A stretch of DNA of 41,398 nt, taken from NCBI GenBank assembly GCA_944393255.1, contig CALXZP010000031.1, positions 1-41,398 of the forward strand. The letters run 5' to 3'. This stretch comes from an uncultured Clostridia bacterium. GTDB lineage: Bacteria > Bacillota > Clostridia > UBA1381. The translations under genes and the position numbers were made by a program. Below are positions 8,411 through 17,832 of this stretch, one piece after another (position 1 is the stretch's first letter; each line of letters begins with the position of its first letter). The notes under the pieces were generated by a model that saw only the letters and a program-made list of their open reading frames with translations, searched no databases and was not told the origin of the DNA.

Positions 8411-9919
8411 ATGAGAAAAACCGCTGCCGCTTTTTTGGCGGCATGTCTGCTTTTGCCGGCTCACGCGAGCGCAGCGCAGACACAGTATGATATACAAACA
8501 AAAATAGAAAACGCCTTTTCCTGGCTTGAAACCAATGCACAGCCCATGAGCTCCGCCGGTTCCTCAGCCTCGGACTACAGTATCATGGCGCTTTCGCGTA
8601 TGAACAAGGATTACCGCTACGCCTCATATGTGAGCGCGACAAGCTCGCTCACTCCGAGCACTATACAGGATGCACAGAGGCTGATCATGGCAAATTCCGC
8701 CTGCGGCGAGATACTTAGCGATCCGTTCGTAGGCATGTTTACCTACAATGCCGAGCTCAGCTCCGCCGCAGATACCGCAGGCGCGGTGATCACACTAAAA
8801 AGCGGAGGATATGATACCGATAACGGAGACGATACGGTAGATCTTGCCGGAAGGCTGCTCACCATGCAGCAGTCCAACGGCAGCTTCGAGAACGATGTTT
8901 TATCGACAGCAAAGTCGATCATTGCCCTCTCTTACTACCGCGGCGCAGAATTCACCATGCAGGGGAGCGCAGACAACGAGACTTATACTTACGATACCGA
9001 CAGCGCTATAGATAATGCTGCCGCTTATCTAAGCTCGGTCCAGGGCGCGGACGGAGGGTTTTCGACCGTATTTAATACCGCCTATGTCATAATGGCTCTT
9101 GACAGCACCGGTACGGACGCACAAAGCAGCGATCTGTTTGTCAAAAACGGCTCCGATCCAATAGCGTATATCTCCTCCCGCTTCTCGGAGGACGGAAGCA
9201 TCGGAGCGTCGCCCGACGATACCGCCATCGCTGTATGCGCGCTTGTGAGCCATCTGCGGGCAATGCAGGGTAAGGCTGCATTTTTCGATTTCATTTCGCA
9301 GGATACGGTAAATACTATACTTTCGGGCGACTCAGCCGGCTCCGACCATCTAACAGAAAGCTCAGGCACAGCGGCGGAAACGGCAACAGAGCCGCCTAAG
9401 CAAAGCATCCTGATAACACAGCCTCCCACGAGGGAACCTGAGCATTCGGCATTTAACGAGGAGGAATACGGACCTCAGCAGTTTGTCGGACCTGTCCGTG
9501 AAACTGACAGACCTGACAACTCCCCGTCCGTGACCACCGATATCTCAGACAGCGGTTCCGGCGGTACGGCAGCCATCGTCATAACAGCGATCGCAGCGGC
9601 GGCTGTCATCGCTGCGATCGTTCTCTTGAAAACCAGACCGGAGCTTCTTGATATGATAAGAAAAAAAGCCGAGAAGCTCTCCGCAGGCAAAACCGGCGCT
9701 TCCGAACAAAAAAGCGAGAACAGCAGACAGGAAAACGATCTTATCTCCGAAATAGATAAACCGCACGAGGTAGTGCCGACCGAGGAGCTTTATGATCCCG
9801 ACTTTATAAAAAAGCTCATCCCGGTCGATGAGATAGATATGTCGGTCGGTTCGCTCCTGCCAGAGGATGATACGGAAAACACCGACGATGCATCCGGCAG
9901 CGGCAGCGAAAATAAATAA
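8411..9919 (+). CDS. Secreted, membrane-anchored protein with prenyltransferase-like alpha/alpha-toroid domain
   Basis: The start is put at ATG 8411, because AGGGTG lies six bases upstream and the next residues form a clean signal peptide (MRKTAAAFLAACLLLPAHASA). A GTG at 8402 would overlap the ribosome site. The mature part (about residues 25-300) has repeated segments such as AFSWLETNAQP, AAYLSSVQGADGGFSTVFNTAYVIMAL and DTAIAVCALVSHL, the pattern of terpene-cyclase/prenyltransferase-like helical toroids. A Ser/Thr/Pro-rich linker follows, then a membrane segment around residues 385-408 (AIVITAIAAAAVIAAIVLL) and an acidic cytoplasmic tail. It is probably a surface protein with a ligand-binding rather than enzymatic toroid; the ligand is unknown. 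Confidence 0.75.
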   Translation: MRKTAAAFLAACLLLPAHASAAQTQYDIQTKIENAFSWLETNAQPMSSAGSSASDYSIMALSRMNKDYRYASYVSATSSLTPSTIQDAQRLIMANSACGEILSDPFVGMFTYNAELSSAADTAGAVITLKSGGYDTDNGDDTVDLAGRLLTMQQSNGSFENDVLSTAKSIIALSYYRGAEFTMQGSADNETYTYDTDSAIDNAAAYLSSVQGADGGFSTVFNTAYVIMALDSTGTDAQSSDLFVKNGSDPIAYISSRFSEDGSIGASPDDTAIAVCALVSHLRAMQGKAAFFDFISQDTVNTILSGDSAGSDHLTESSGTAAETATEPPKQSILITQPPTREPEHSAFNEEEYGPQQFVGPVRETDRPDNSPSVTTDISDSGSGGTAAIVITAIAAAAVIAAIVLLKTRPELLDMIRKKAEKLSAGKTGASEQKSENSRQENDLISEIDKPHEVVPTEELYDPDFIKKLIPVDEIDMSVGSLLPEDDTENTDDASGSGSENK

Positions 9920-9966
9920 CGCGCCGTAATTTGATTTTTCAAAACTTTTTAAAATAACGCATACCC

Positions 9967-10017
9967 AAGCGGGAAGCGGCCGTATCCGTTCATGGACAAC
10001 GCGCTTTCCGCTTTTTT
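9967..10017 (+). terminator. Rho-independent terminator
   Basis: AAGCGGGAAGCG (9967-9978) pairs with CGCTTTCCGCTT (10002-10013) with one G-T pair, followed by a T run. It lies just after the surface-protein gene. Confidence 0.8.
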
Positions 10018-10170
10018 ATCTGCCCCGGATCCCACGCCGATATTTTTACTGGTATTACAGCAAACTCCTGCATTCCCGAAGGCTGCTTTTTTTATTCTGA
10101 AAACTGTCTAATACAGCCGCATATATAACATTATTTTAGTATCAATTTATCCGATTTTTCAACAAAAGTC

Positions 10171-10199
10171 TTGACTATTTCATATAAAGCTAATATAAT
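10171..10199 (+). promoter_or_regulatory. Sigma-A promoter of the activase-like gene
   Basis: TTGACT (10171-10176), 17 bases, TATAAT (10194-10199). Transcription would start near 10206. This rules out an ATG at 10205 as the start and leaves a leader of about 100 bases. Confidence 0.8.
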
Positions 10200-10297
10200 A
10201 TATCATGTTTACAGTTTTATTAATACAGATATATAACATATACATATTACATATATCAGGGGAGCGTCAGTCATTTCTGTACGCGCCTTTGTTTCAT

Positions 10298-10304
10298 AAG
10301 GAGG
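10298..10304 (+). promoter_or_regulatory. Ribosome binding site that fixes a TTG start
   Basis: AAGGAGG at 10298-10304 lies 8 bases before TTG 10313. The next in-frame ATG at 10328 is 23 bases away, too far for this site. An ATG at 10309 is out of frame. Confidence 0.75.
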
Positions 10305-10312
10305 TCAATGCT

Positions 10313-13300
10313 TTGGGTACACTGCATATGGGAATTGACGTCGGCTCGACTACCGTTAAGGTCGTAGTGCTGGACGATTCCAATAACACTGTATATTCAG
10401 AATACAGAAGACATTTCTCAGATATAAAAAGCACGGTCGCCGATCTTTTCTCCGAGGTCGCAGCCGAGCTTAAGGATGCCGAATTCACGGTAGTGATAAC
10501 CGGCTCGGGCGGTCTGCTGCTTTCAAAAATGCTCGGTCTGCCGTTTGTTCAGGAGGTGATCGCAAACAAGACTGCGATAGAGACCTTCCTGCCCGGAACA
10601 GACGTGGTTATAGAGCTGGGCGGCGAGGACGCCAAGATACTTTACCTCTCCGGAGGACTGGAACAGAGAATGAACGGCACCTGCGCCGGCGGCACAGGCT
10701 CGTTTATAGACCAGATGAGCATACTGCTCAAAACCGACGCTGACGGGCTCAACAAGCTTGCCGAACAGCATAAGACGATATACCCGATCGCTGCGCGCTG
10801 CGGCGTTTTTGCAAAATCCGACGTTCAGCCGCTGCTCAACGAGGGCGCGGCGCGCGAGGACGTTGCCGCTTCTATCCTTCAGGCAGTCGTGACGCAGACT
10901 ATCTCAGGTCTTGCGCAGGGCAGACCGATAAAAGGCAATATAGTTTTTCTCGGCGGCCCGCTGCACTTCCTGCCTCAGCTCAGACGGCAGTTTGAGGAGA
11001 CACTGCAGGACAGAGCCGACTCCTTTAAGGCTCCGGAAAACGCGCAGATATTCGTTGCGATAGGCGCGGCGCTTATGTACGGCAGCTCCGAGCCTACCAA
11101 TATACATGCCCTCTCCGAGGCGCTCAAAAATGCCGGAGACGCCGAGGCAGAGATCACGCGTATGCCGAAGCTATTTGAGACGGAAGCGGACAGAAAGGAA
11201 TTTTTCGACCGTCATTCCATGGACAAGGCCGTTCGCGGAGATATAAGCAAGGTCAAAGGCCCTGTATTTCTCGGGCTCGACGTAGGCTCAACCACCATCA
11301 AATGCGCGGTCATAAACGAGCAGAACGAAATAGTATATGATTATTACGGCAAGAACGAGGGCAGCCCGATAACCTGCGGGCTTGAGATCATGCGCGAGCT
11401 TTACAGCAAGCTTCCCAAGGACGCGTACATAGCAAACGGCTGCACTACCGGCTACGGCGAACAGCTGCTCAAAACAGCATTTCGCATAGACGAGGGCGAG
11501 ATCGAAACTATCGCGCACTACAAGGCGGCAAACCACTTTTCGCCCGGAGTTGATTTTATAATCGATATCGGCGGGCAAGACATGAAATGTATGAAGATCA
11601 AGGACGGAGTTATCGACTCGATAATGCTCAACGAGGCATGCTCCTCGGGCTGCGGCTCGTTCATACAGACCTTTGCCGAATCGCTCGGCCTTGACACTAT
11701 AACCTTTGCCAAGGAAGCGCTGGCCGCGGACGATCCGGTGGATCTGGGCACGCGCTGCACCGTATTTATGAACTCGCGCGTAAAGCAGGCTCAGAAAGAA
11801 GGCGCTACAGTCGGCGATATAAGCGCCGGACTCTCCTATTCCGTTGTCCGCAACGCGCTTTACAAGGTAATAAAGCTGCGTGACCCCGCGCTTATGGGCG
11901 AAAAGATAGTAGTCCAGGGCGGCACGTTCAATAATAACGCTATACTCAGGTGCTTCGAGCTGCTCATAGGCAAGGACGTTATACGTCCCGATATCGCCGG
12001 TATAATGGGCGCTTTCGGCTCCGCGCTGATAGCAAAGGAGCGCTGGAGCGGCGGCGAATGCGACATAATAACGGCGGGCGAGCTGGACTCGTTCACTTTC
12101 AGCACCTCGCTCACGCGCTGCCAAAAATGCAATAACCACTGCCAGCTCACCATCACGGATTTCGGTGACGGCAGCAAGTTCATTTCGGGAAACCGCTGTG
12201 AACGCGGCGCCGGAGAAGAAAAGAAAAACAAGGACATACCAAATATCTACGACTTCAAATATAAACGCACATTCCGGTATAAGCCGCTGAAGCCGGAGGA
12301 TGCGCCGCGCGGTGTTATAGCCATGCCGAGAGTTCTGAACATGTACGAAAACTACCCGCTGTGGTTCACATTCTTTACAGAGCTGGGCTTTTCCGTACGT
12401 ATATCGGGCAGAAGCACGCACGCGCTCTATGAAAAAGGCATAGACTCGATCCCTTCGGAAAGCGCCTGCTACCCGGCAAAGCTCGTCCATGGGCATATCC
12501 AGGATCTTCTTGATAAGGGCTACGATACGATATTCTATCCATGCATACCGTATGAACAGATAGAATACAGCGACGCCGGCAATCACTTCAACTGTCCGAT
12601 GGTCACCTCTTATCCGGAGGTAATATATAACAACATGGACGCTGTCCGCGCGGACGGGATAAAGTTCCTTTACCCGTTTATCAACCTTGCAGACAAGCCG
12701 TCCTTTAACAGGCAGATGGCGAACGCTCTGAAGGATTACGATATCCCGTTCAAGGATATAAAGACGGCGTCGGAAAAGGCGTTTGCCGAGCTTCAGGCAT
12801 ATAAAAACGACATACGCCGCAAGGGCGAGGAGGTCATAGAATGGCTTGATGCGCACAACAAGCGAGGTATAGTGCTTGCGGGCAGACCCTACCATATAGA
12901 CCCCGAAATAAACCATGGCATACCCGATATGATAAACTCGCTCGGCTTCGCGGTTCTCACAGAGGACAGCGTCGCACATCTCGGTCATTTAAAGCGCGAC
13001 ATCCGTGTTGTAGATCAGTGGGCGTACCATACCCGTCTGTATGAAGCCGCTTCCGAGGTGATCAAGAACGACAGACTGGAGCTTATCCAGCTCAACTCAT
13101 TCGGCTGCGGGCTTGACGCGGTCACCACCGACCAGGTCATGGAGATATTACAGTCGTATGAAAAGATATACACAACGCTCAAGATAGACGAGGTATCAAG
13201 CCTCGGCACGGCGCGTATACGCGTCCGCTCGCTGAAAGCGGCGGTAAAGGAAAGGTCGGACAGCAATTTCGTTCCGCACAAGATAGAGGATTACACCATA

Positions 13301-14626
13301 AACCGCGTTAAATTCACCGAGAACGAACGCAAAAACCATACTATAATATTCCCGCAGATGAGCCCGACGCATTTCCGTCTTTTCGAAGCGGTGCTGCGCG
13401 CAAACGGGTATAACGCGCTCGTCCTCGAAAAAGCGACGGCGGAGGACGTGGAAGCGGGTCTCAAGAGCGTTAACAACGACGCCTGCTATCCGTCCATCAT
13501 GGTCACCGGTCAGCTTGTAAACGCGTTCGTAAGCGGACGCTGCGACCCGGATAACACCTCGGTCATGATAACGCAGACGGGAGGCGGCTGCCGCGCCACA
13601 AATTACATAGCGTTTATCAGAAAAGCCCTCAAGGAAGCGGGATATCCGCAGGTACCGGTCATTTCCCTTAACGTATCGGGACTTGAAGGCAACCCGGGCT
13701 TTAAAATAACGCCGAAGCTCGTCGATGGACTTTTAAAGGCTTGCACCTGGGGCGACATACTGCTTTCCGTAAGCCAGAGGATCCGCCCATACGAAATAAA
13801 CGAGGGTGAAACAAACGCAGTCTACGACAAATGGCAGGAGCGGCTCTACAACGACCTTGTGACGATGAACCGCAAAAGGCTCAAGCTGAAAAAAGTCATA
13901 GACGAGATAATAGCCGATTTTGACGCTATCCCCATAGATGAGTCGGTACGCAAGCCGAGAGTTGGAGTTGTGGGTGAGATACTCGTTAAATTCCACCCCG
14001 ACGCAAACAACGACGTTGTGGGCGTTATCGAGAGCGAGGGCGGAGAGGCAGTTATGCCGGGGCTTGCCGACTTCATGCTATACTGCCTCTACAACAACAA
14101 TTTCAAGCACGAGCACCTCGGAATGAAGGCTTCCACAGCCCGCCTGTGCAACCTTGCCATATGGGGTATCGAAAGCTACAGAAAACATGCCGAGAAGGTC
14201 ATGAAGGCAAATCCGAAGTTCGCTTCGCGCGCGCCCGGACATATTGCAGAGATAGCCGAAGGAGCGAAAAAGATCCTGCAGCTCGGACACTGCACCGGAG
14301 AGGGCTGGTTCCTCACCGGCGAGATGATAGAGCTCATAAATTCGGGCGTTCCGAACATCGTATGCGTTCAGCCGTTCGCGTGTCTGCCCAACCACGTTAC
14401 GGGCAAGGGCATGATAAAGGAGCTGCGCCGCCAGTATCCGCAGTCGAACATAGTCGCGATAGACTACGACCCCGGAGCAAGCGAAGTAAATCAGCTCAAC
14501 CGTATCAAGCTCATGATGGCTGTTGCGTTTGAAAACATCCGCAAGGAGGATGAGCTTGATTCGCTCATGTATAAAAAGCGCAGAGACATGCTTCGGTCGC
14601 CGGAAAAAAAGAAAATACCGGTATGA
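10313..14626 (+). CDS. 2-hydroxyacyl-CoA dehydratase activase-like fusion protein (BadF/BadG/BcrA/BcrD ATPase, DUF2229)
   Basis: A 1437-residue protein. It holds two ASKHA-type ATPase domains, with phosphate loops GIDVGSTTVK (about residue 7) and GLDVGSTTIK (about 321). Each half has a cysteine pair placed like the cluster cysteines of the archetypal dehydratase activator: C124 (NGTCAGGTGSF) and C163 (ARCGVF), and C443 (NEACSSGCGSF) and C482 (TRCTVF). A cysteine cluster follows (C603, C606, C610, C629), then a long C-terminal region like the D component of 2-hydroxyacyl-CoA dehydratases. Such fused proteins are widespread in anaerobic Firmicutes; their substrate is not established. By family, ATP hydrolysis would drive low-potential electron transfer from an iron-sulfur cluster. 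The gene is transcribed alone between its own promoter and terminator. The start is TTG. Confidence 0.85.
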   Translation: MGTLHMGIDVGSTTVKVVVLDDSNNTVYSEYRRHFSDIKSTVADLFSEVAAELKDAEFTVVITGSGGLLLSKMLGLPFVQEVIANKTAIETFLPGTDVVIELGGEDAKILYLSGGLEQRMNGTCAGGTGSFIDQMSILLKTDADGLNKLAEQHKTIYPIAARCGVFAKSDVQPLLNEGAAREDVAASILQAVVTQTISGLAQGRPIKGNIVFLGGPLHFLPQLRRQFEETLQDRADSFKAPENAQIFVAIGAALMYGSSEPTNIHALSEALKNAGDAEAEITRMPKLFETEADRKEFFDRHSMDKAVRGDISKVKGPVFLGLDVGSTTIKCAVINEQNEIVYDYYGKNEGSPITCGLEIMRELYSKLPKDAYIANGCTTGYGEQLLKTAFRIDEGEIETIAHYKAANHFSPGVDFIIDIGGQDMKCMKIKDGVIDSIMLNEACSSGCGSFIQTFAESLGLDTITFAKEALAADDPVDLGTRCTVFMNSRVKQAQKEGATVGDISAGLSYSVVRNALYKVIKLRDPALMGEKIVVQGGTFNNNAILRCFELLIGKDVIRPDIAGIMGAFGSALIAKERWSGGECDIITAGELDSFTFSTSLTRCQKCNNHCQLTITDFGDGSKFISGNRCERGAGEEKKNKDIPNIYDFKYKRTFRYKPLKPEDAPRGVIAMPRVLNMYENYPLWFTFFTELGFSVRISGRSTHALYEKGIDSIPSESACYPAKLVHGHIQDLLDKGYDTIFYPCIPYEQIEYSDAGNHFNCPMVTSYPEVIYNNMDAVRADGIKFLYPFINLADKPSFNRQMANALKDYDIPFKDIKTASEKAFAELQAYKNDIRRKGEEVIEWLDAHNKRGIVLAGRPYHIDPEINHGIPDMINSLGFAVLTEDSVAHLGHLKRDIRVVDQWAYHTRLYEAASEVIKNDRLELIQLNSFGCGLDAVTTDQVMEILQSYEKIYTTLKIDEVSSLGTARIRVRSLKAAVKERSDSNFVPHKIEDYTINRVKFTENERKNHTIIFPQMSPTHFRLFEAVLRANGYNALVLEKATAEDVEAGLKSVNNDACYPSIMVTGQLVNAFVSGRCDPDNTSVMITQTGGGCRATNYIAFIRKALKEAGYPQVPVISLNVSGLEGNPGFKITPKLVDGLLKACTWGDILLSVSQRIRPYEINEGETNAVYDKWQERLYNDLVTMNRKRLKLKKVIDEIIADFDAIPIDESVRKPRVGVVGEILVKFHPDANNDVVGVIESEGGEAVMPGLADFMLYCLYNNNFKHEHLGMKASTARLCNLAIWGIESYRKHAEKVMKANPKFASRAPGHIAEIAEGAKKILQLGHCTGEGWFLTGEMIELINSGVPNIVCVQPFACLPNHVTGKGMIKELRRQYPQSNIVAIDYDPGASEVNQLNRIKLMMAVAFENIRKEDELDSLMYKKRRDMLRSPEKKKIPV

Positions 14627-14636
14627 TACTGCCGCA

Positions 14637-14665
14637 GCGCCGCACCCGTTTAGGGCGCGGCGTTT
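14637..14665 (+). terminator. Terminator after the activase-like gene
   Basis: CGCCGCACCC and GGGCGCGGCG form a GC-rich stem with one mismatch and a short loop, followed by TTTCTGCTTTC. The T run is weak. Confidence 0.65.
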
Positions 14666-14767
14666 CTGCTTTCTCCGCTCTTTTTAAAACGTTTGTTCAA
14701 TTTGAATAAATACAGACCAAATATTTTATTTCTACGTAAAATATATGTAAAATTTCTTTAAATGCCC

Positions 14768-14800
14768 TTGACTATTTTGTGAAACATGGTATTATATAAT
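14768..14800 (+). promoter_or_regulatory. Promoter of the lactate/malate dehydrogenase gene
   Basis: TTGACT (14768-14773) is followed after 16 bases by TATTAT (14790-14795), overlapping a second possible -10 TATAAT (14795-14800). The CTTGACTATTT context is shared with the activase promoter at 10171. Confidence 0.65.
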
Positions 14801-14868
14801 AGGTTAAGATTTTAACAATCTTAGTTCAAGCTTATTATTATCTTATACATCAGAGGAGTAGTATTACT

Positions 14869-15804
14869 ATGCGAAAATTTTACAATAAAGTCGTGATCAT
14901 CGGCTGCGGCGCGGTAGGCGCATCTATAGCATATGCGCTTTCGATCCAGGGCACGGTCTCAAAGCTGGTACTTATCGACGTAAACCGCGATAAGGCGGAG
15001 GGCGAAGTGCTCGATATCGGTCAGGGCATGCTCAACTTCACGCCGATGGAGATATACTGCGGCGATTACAGCGACGTTGCCGACTGCGATATCATAATCG
15101 TTGCATCGGGCGTGGGCAGACGTCCCGGAGACACCCGTCTCGATCTCGCAAAAAACAACGTTAATATAATCAAATCCGTAGCGGAAAATATAAAGCCGCA
15201 CTATAACGGCGCTATCATCCTTATGGTAGCCAATCCGGTGGACATTCTCACCTACGTAATGTACAAGGAGCTCGGTATCCCGTCAAGCAAGATATTCGGT
15301 ACCGGCACGGCTCTTGACACGGCGCGTTTTAAGTATTTCCTCAGCCAGGAGCTTGACGTGAGCGTAAACAATGTTCACGGCTATATAATCGGCGAACACG
15401 GCGACTCCCAGTTCCCTGTTATAAGCTCTCTCAACATCGCAGGCACTCCTTTCAATGAATACTGTGAATCGGCAGGCATCACTCTCGATGTGGAAGCTAT
15501 AGCCGACAGAGTAAGAAACGCCGGCGCAGAAGTTATAAAGAAAAAGCACGCAACATACTATGCTATCGCTTCAAGCGTGTGCCGCATAGTATACGCTATA
15601 ATCAAAGACGAGCATGCAGTCCTCCCCGTCAGCACCGTAGAGTGCGGCTCGTACGGGCTTGAAAATGTTTCTATAGGTCTTCCCTCCATAGTAAACGCAG
15701 AGGGCATAAACAAGGTTCTGACGCTCCGGCTCAGCGATGACGAGAAGAAGAAGCTCAGTGACTCGGCCGCAACGCTCAAAGAGATATTAGACGAAGCTAT
15801 GTAA
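14869..15804 (+). CDS. NAD-dependent lactate/malate dehydrogenase family; predicted malate-type specificity
   Basis: A 311-residue Rossmann dehydrogenase, standard length. The nucleotide loop is GCGAVGAS (residues 12-19). The catalytic histidine is H177 in GEHGDSQFP, with R153 in GTALDTARF binding the substrate acid and R90 in the mobile loop. The overall sequence resembles L-lactate dehydrogenases. However, the loop reads GVGRRPGDTRLDL: R84 stands where lactate dehydrogenases have the specificity glutamine (position 102 in dogfish numbering). Arginine there is the hallmark of malate dehydrogenase. The threonine of ATYYAIA, typical of lactate enzymes, is kept. The next gene is a malic enzyme, which fits a malate role. 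The start ATG follows GAGGAG. Lactate activity cannot be excluded. Confidence 0.85.
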   Translation: MRKFYNKVVIIGCGAVGASIAYALSIQGTVSKLVLIDVNRDKAEGEVLDIGQGMLNFTPMEIYCGDYSDVADCDIIIVASGVGRRPGDTRLDLAKNNVNIIKSVAENIKPHYNGAIILMVANPVDILTYVMYKELGIPSSKIFGTGTALDTARFKYFLSQELDVSVNNVHGYIIGEHGDSQFPVISSLNIAGTPFNEYCESAGITLDVEAIADRVRNAGAEVIKKKHATYYAIASSVCRIVYAIIKDEHAVLPVSTVECGSYGLENVSIGLPSIVNAEGINKVLTLRLSDDEKKKLSDSAATLKEILDEAM

Positions 15805-15835
15805 ATTACGGATACGCACCGCGCCCGTATATATG

Positions 15836-15868
15836 ATCCCCGCCGATGCAAAGCGCGCCGCCGGGGAT
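15836..15868 (+). other. Intergenic hairpin between the dehydrogenase and malic enzyme genes
   Basis: ATCCCCG (15836-15842) pairs with CGGGGAT (15862-15868), with two more inner pairs. No T run follows. It may reduce or process the transcript between two genes 143 bases apart. Confidence 0.55.
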
Positions 15869-15947
15869 AAAGACATACGGATGAACGCAAAATGCAGCCG
15901 CATTTAGAACTCATCCAATAAAGACATAATAACGGAGGAATAGTACA

Positions 15948-17120
15948 ATGGAAAAGAAAGAATATGCATTGAAAATGCATGAGGAATGGAAGGGAAAGAT
16001 AGAGGTCGTTTCAAGAGCCGCTATCACGAACAGAGACGAGCTTTCAGTGGCTTACACACCCGGCGTTGCCGAGCCGTGTCTTGAAATCTCTAAGGACGCC
16101 TCGCTTTCGTATAAATACACCAGACGCGGAAATCTCGTTGCTGTAATAACCGACGGTACCGCCGTACTGGGTCTGGGCGACATCGGCCCCGAGGCAGGTA
16201 TGCCTGTCATGGAAGGCAAATGCGCACTGTTCAAGACCTTTGCCGACGTTGACGCTTTCCCGCTCTGCGTTCGCTCAAAGGACGTTGACGAGATAGTCAA
16301 TACGGTCAAGCTGCTCGCAGGAAGCTTCGGCGGCATCAACCTGGAGGACATTTCGGCACCCCGCTGCTTTGAGATAGAACGCAGACTCAAAGAAGAGTGT
16401 GACATCCCGGTATTCCACGACGACCAGCATGGAACAGCCGTTGTTGTTCTTTCAGCTATGCTCAACGCGCTTAAGCTCGTGAACAAGAAGATCGAGGATA
16501 TAGAAGCGGTTGTAAACGGCTCCGGCGCTGCAGGTATAGCTATCACAAAGCTTCTCATGTCAATGGGTCTCAAGAACGTGATACTCTGCGACAGAACGGG
16601 CGCTATATACGAGGGACGCGAAAATCTTAACGCTGAAAAGGCTGAGATGGCTAAGATATCAAACAGGGCGATGAAAAAGGGGTCGCTCGCGGACGTGCTC
16701 ACAGGCGCAGACGTATTTATCGGCGTTTCGGCTCCGAACACTCTCACAAAGGAAATGGTAAAGACTATGGCTGACGATCCTATCGTATTCGCTATGTCAA
16801 ATCCTGTTCCGGAGATCATGCCGGATGAGGCTGCGGAAGCCGGCGTAAGGATAATGGGTACCGGAAGAAGCGACTTCCCGAACCAGATCAACAACGTTCT
16901 CGCATTCCCGGGTATATTCAAGGGTGCGCTCTCTGTAAGAGCAAGCGATATCAACGATGAAATGAAGATCGCTGCCGCTAAGGCTATAGCGTCGATGGTA
17001 TCCGACGAGGAGCTCAGACCGGATTACGTTATAACCGACGTATTTGACAAGAGGGTTGCCGACGCTGTTGCGGAAGCCGTTGCACAGGCTGCAAGAGATA
17101 CAGGCGTAGCGCGTATATAA
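15948..17120 (+). CDS. NAD(P)-dependent malic enzyme
   Basis: A 390-residue protein of the short bacterial malic enzyme family. It converts malate to pyruvate and CO2 with reduction of NAD(P), in the cytoplasm. The N-terminal half has AYTPGVAEPCLEI and VITDGTAVLGLGDIGPEAG, followed by the metal and substrate residues of VFHDDQHGTA. The Rossmann half starts at VVNGSGAAGIAI. The ending includes ALSVRASDINDEMKIAAAKAIA, as is normal. AACGGAGGAAT precedes the ATG. It lies downstream of the malate-type dehydrogenase, in the same direction, and ends at a strong terminator. The two could link oxaloacetate, malate and pyruvate and balance NADH. Confidence 0.93.
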   Translation: MEKKEYALKMHEEWKGKIEVVSRAAITNRDELSVAYTPGVAEPCLEISKDASLSYKYTRRGNLVAVITDGTAVLGLGDIGPEAGMPVMEGKCALFKTFADVDAFPLCVRSKDVDEIVNTVKLLAGSFGGINLEDISAPRCFEIERRLKEECDIPVFHDDQHGTAVVVLSAMLNALKLVNKKIEDIEAVVNGSGAAGIAITKLLMSMGLKNVILCDRTGAIYEGRENLNAEKAEMAKISNRAMKKGSLADVLTGADVFIGVSAPNTLTKEMVKTMADDPIVFAMSNPVPEIMPDEAAEAGVRIMGTGRSDFPNQINNVLAFPGIFKGALSVRASDINDEMKIAAAKAIASMVSDEELRPDYVITDVFDKRVADAVAEAVAQAARDTGVARI

Positions 17121-17141
17121 TTACCTTAAACAGAAATACAG

Positions 17142-17176
17142 AACGATCCCCTAACTCGATGGGGATCGTTTTTTTG
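17142..17176 (+). terminator. Rho-independent terminator after malic enzyme
   Basis: AACGATCCCC and GGGGATCGTT make a perfect 10-base stem with a 9-base loop, followed by seven T. It marks the edge between core and accessory DNA. Confidence 0.92.
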
Positions 17177-17200
17177 CAAAAAAGAACCGAAAACTCCTAA

Positions 17201-17500
17201 TTATTCCTTTTCTTTATGCCTATTCGGATGAACATGATATTTCTTTCCATTTGCGTCAGTATAATTCCAGTGTAGATCAATAGGATCTCCATGTTCTAAA
17301 CCCAATTTCCGGATTATACCAATTGCCTTTATCGCCGCTGGGACTATATTTCCCTCTCCATTCAAATCCTTTTCCATGTGATTTTGATAGATTATTTTCC
17401 GGATATTTTATAGATTGACGTTTGCCCTTGGTATTACCAAAATCGCCCATTTCTCCGTCCGTTAAGCAGTCATCTGCTTTCCGAATTTTTGGACTGGAGG
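17201..17500 (-). pseudogene. Orphan polymorphic-toxin tail with DUF4417 stub, frameshifted
   Basis: On the minus strand this opens with a stub, SSPKIRKADDCLTDGE, that matches the 3' end of the DUF4417 gene further upstream. It then continues in frame into MGDFGNTKGKRQS, the same linker as in the main gene. The tail reads GFEWRGKYSPSGDKGNWYNPE, then needs a frame change to go on as GLEHGDPIDLHWNYTDANGKK and end at 17201. The motifs GNWYNPE, HGDPI-x-LHW and the ending are those of a short C-terminal toxin domain family of the toxin-37 type. It lacks a complete N-terminus and an immunity gene behind it. I read it as a displaced tail cassette, now decayed. Confidence 0.65.
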
Positions 17501-17514
17501 AGACTTCTATTCAA

Positions 17515-17832
17515 TTATTTATTTTTCCATAACACAGTACCGTCTTCTAATGATATTTTACATGGGATGCATTTAAGGGAAATCTCAATGCAATCATTAT
17601 AAATCAAAATACTTTCATCTGTGCCCGGTTCTATAATCTCTACGTCACCAATAGCGACAGCATATTCACCTATATAATCTTCATCCTCTGGTTCAGTATC
17701 AGTTTCATAGATTCCTGTAATTGATGAGCATAATACTTTTAAACCATTTCCCCATTCAACTAATATTTTTTTACTATGGTCAAATGCATCATCAAAAATA
17801 TACAGCATTTTCATATATTCTTCATTGTTCAT
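17515..17832 (-). CDS. Immunity-like small acidic protein
   Basis: A 105-residue acidic protein without a signal peptide or membrane segment. It begins MNNEEYMKMLYIFDDAFDHS and has a probable beta-rich body. AAGGAG lies 9 bases upstream of the ATG. I do not recognise the family with certainty. Its place between an immunity-like gene and an orphan toxin tail, its size, and its acidity all suggest an immunity protein, perhaps for a tail that has been lost. Direct evidence of function is absent. Confidence 0.6.
   Translation of the reverse strand: MNNEEYMKMLYIFDDAFDHSKKILVEWGNGLKVLCSSITGIYETDTEPEDEDYIGEYAVAIGDVEIIEPGTDESILIYNDCIEISLKCIPCKISLEDGTVLWKNK

Noticed and set aside
11288..12988. Long minus-strand open frame of 566 codons inside the activase-like gene
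   Set aside because: It lies fully within a clear plus-strand gene, has no ribosome site, and its sequence is the low-complexity shadow expected from GC-biased third positions.
16052..16954. Minus-strand open frame of 300 codons inside the malic enzyme gene
   Set aside because: Antisense to a clear enzyme gene and rich in Ser/Ala/Thr in the manner of a shadow frame.
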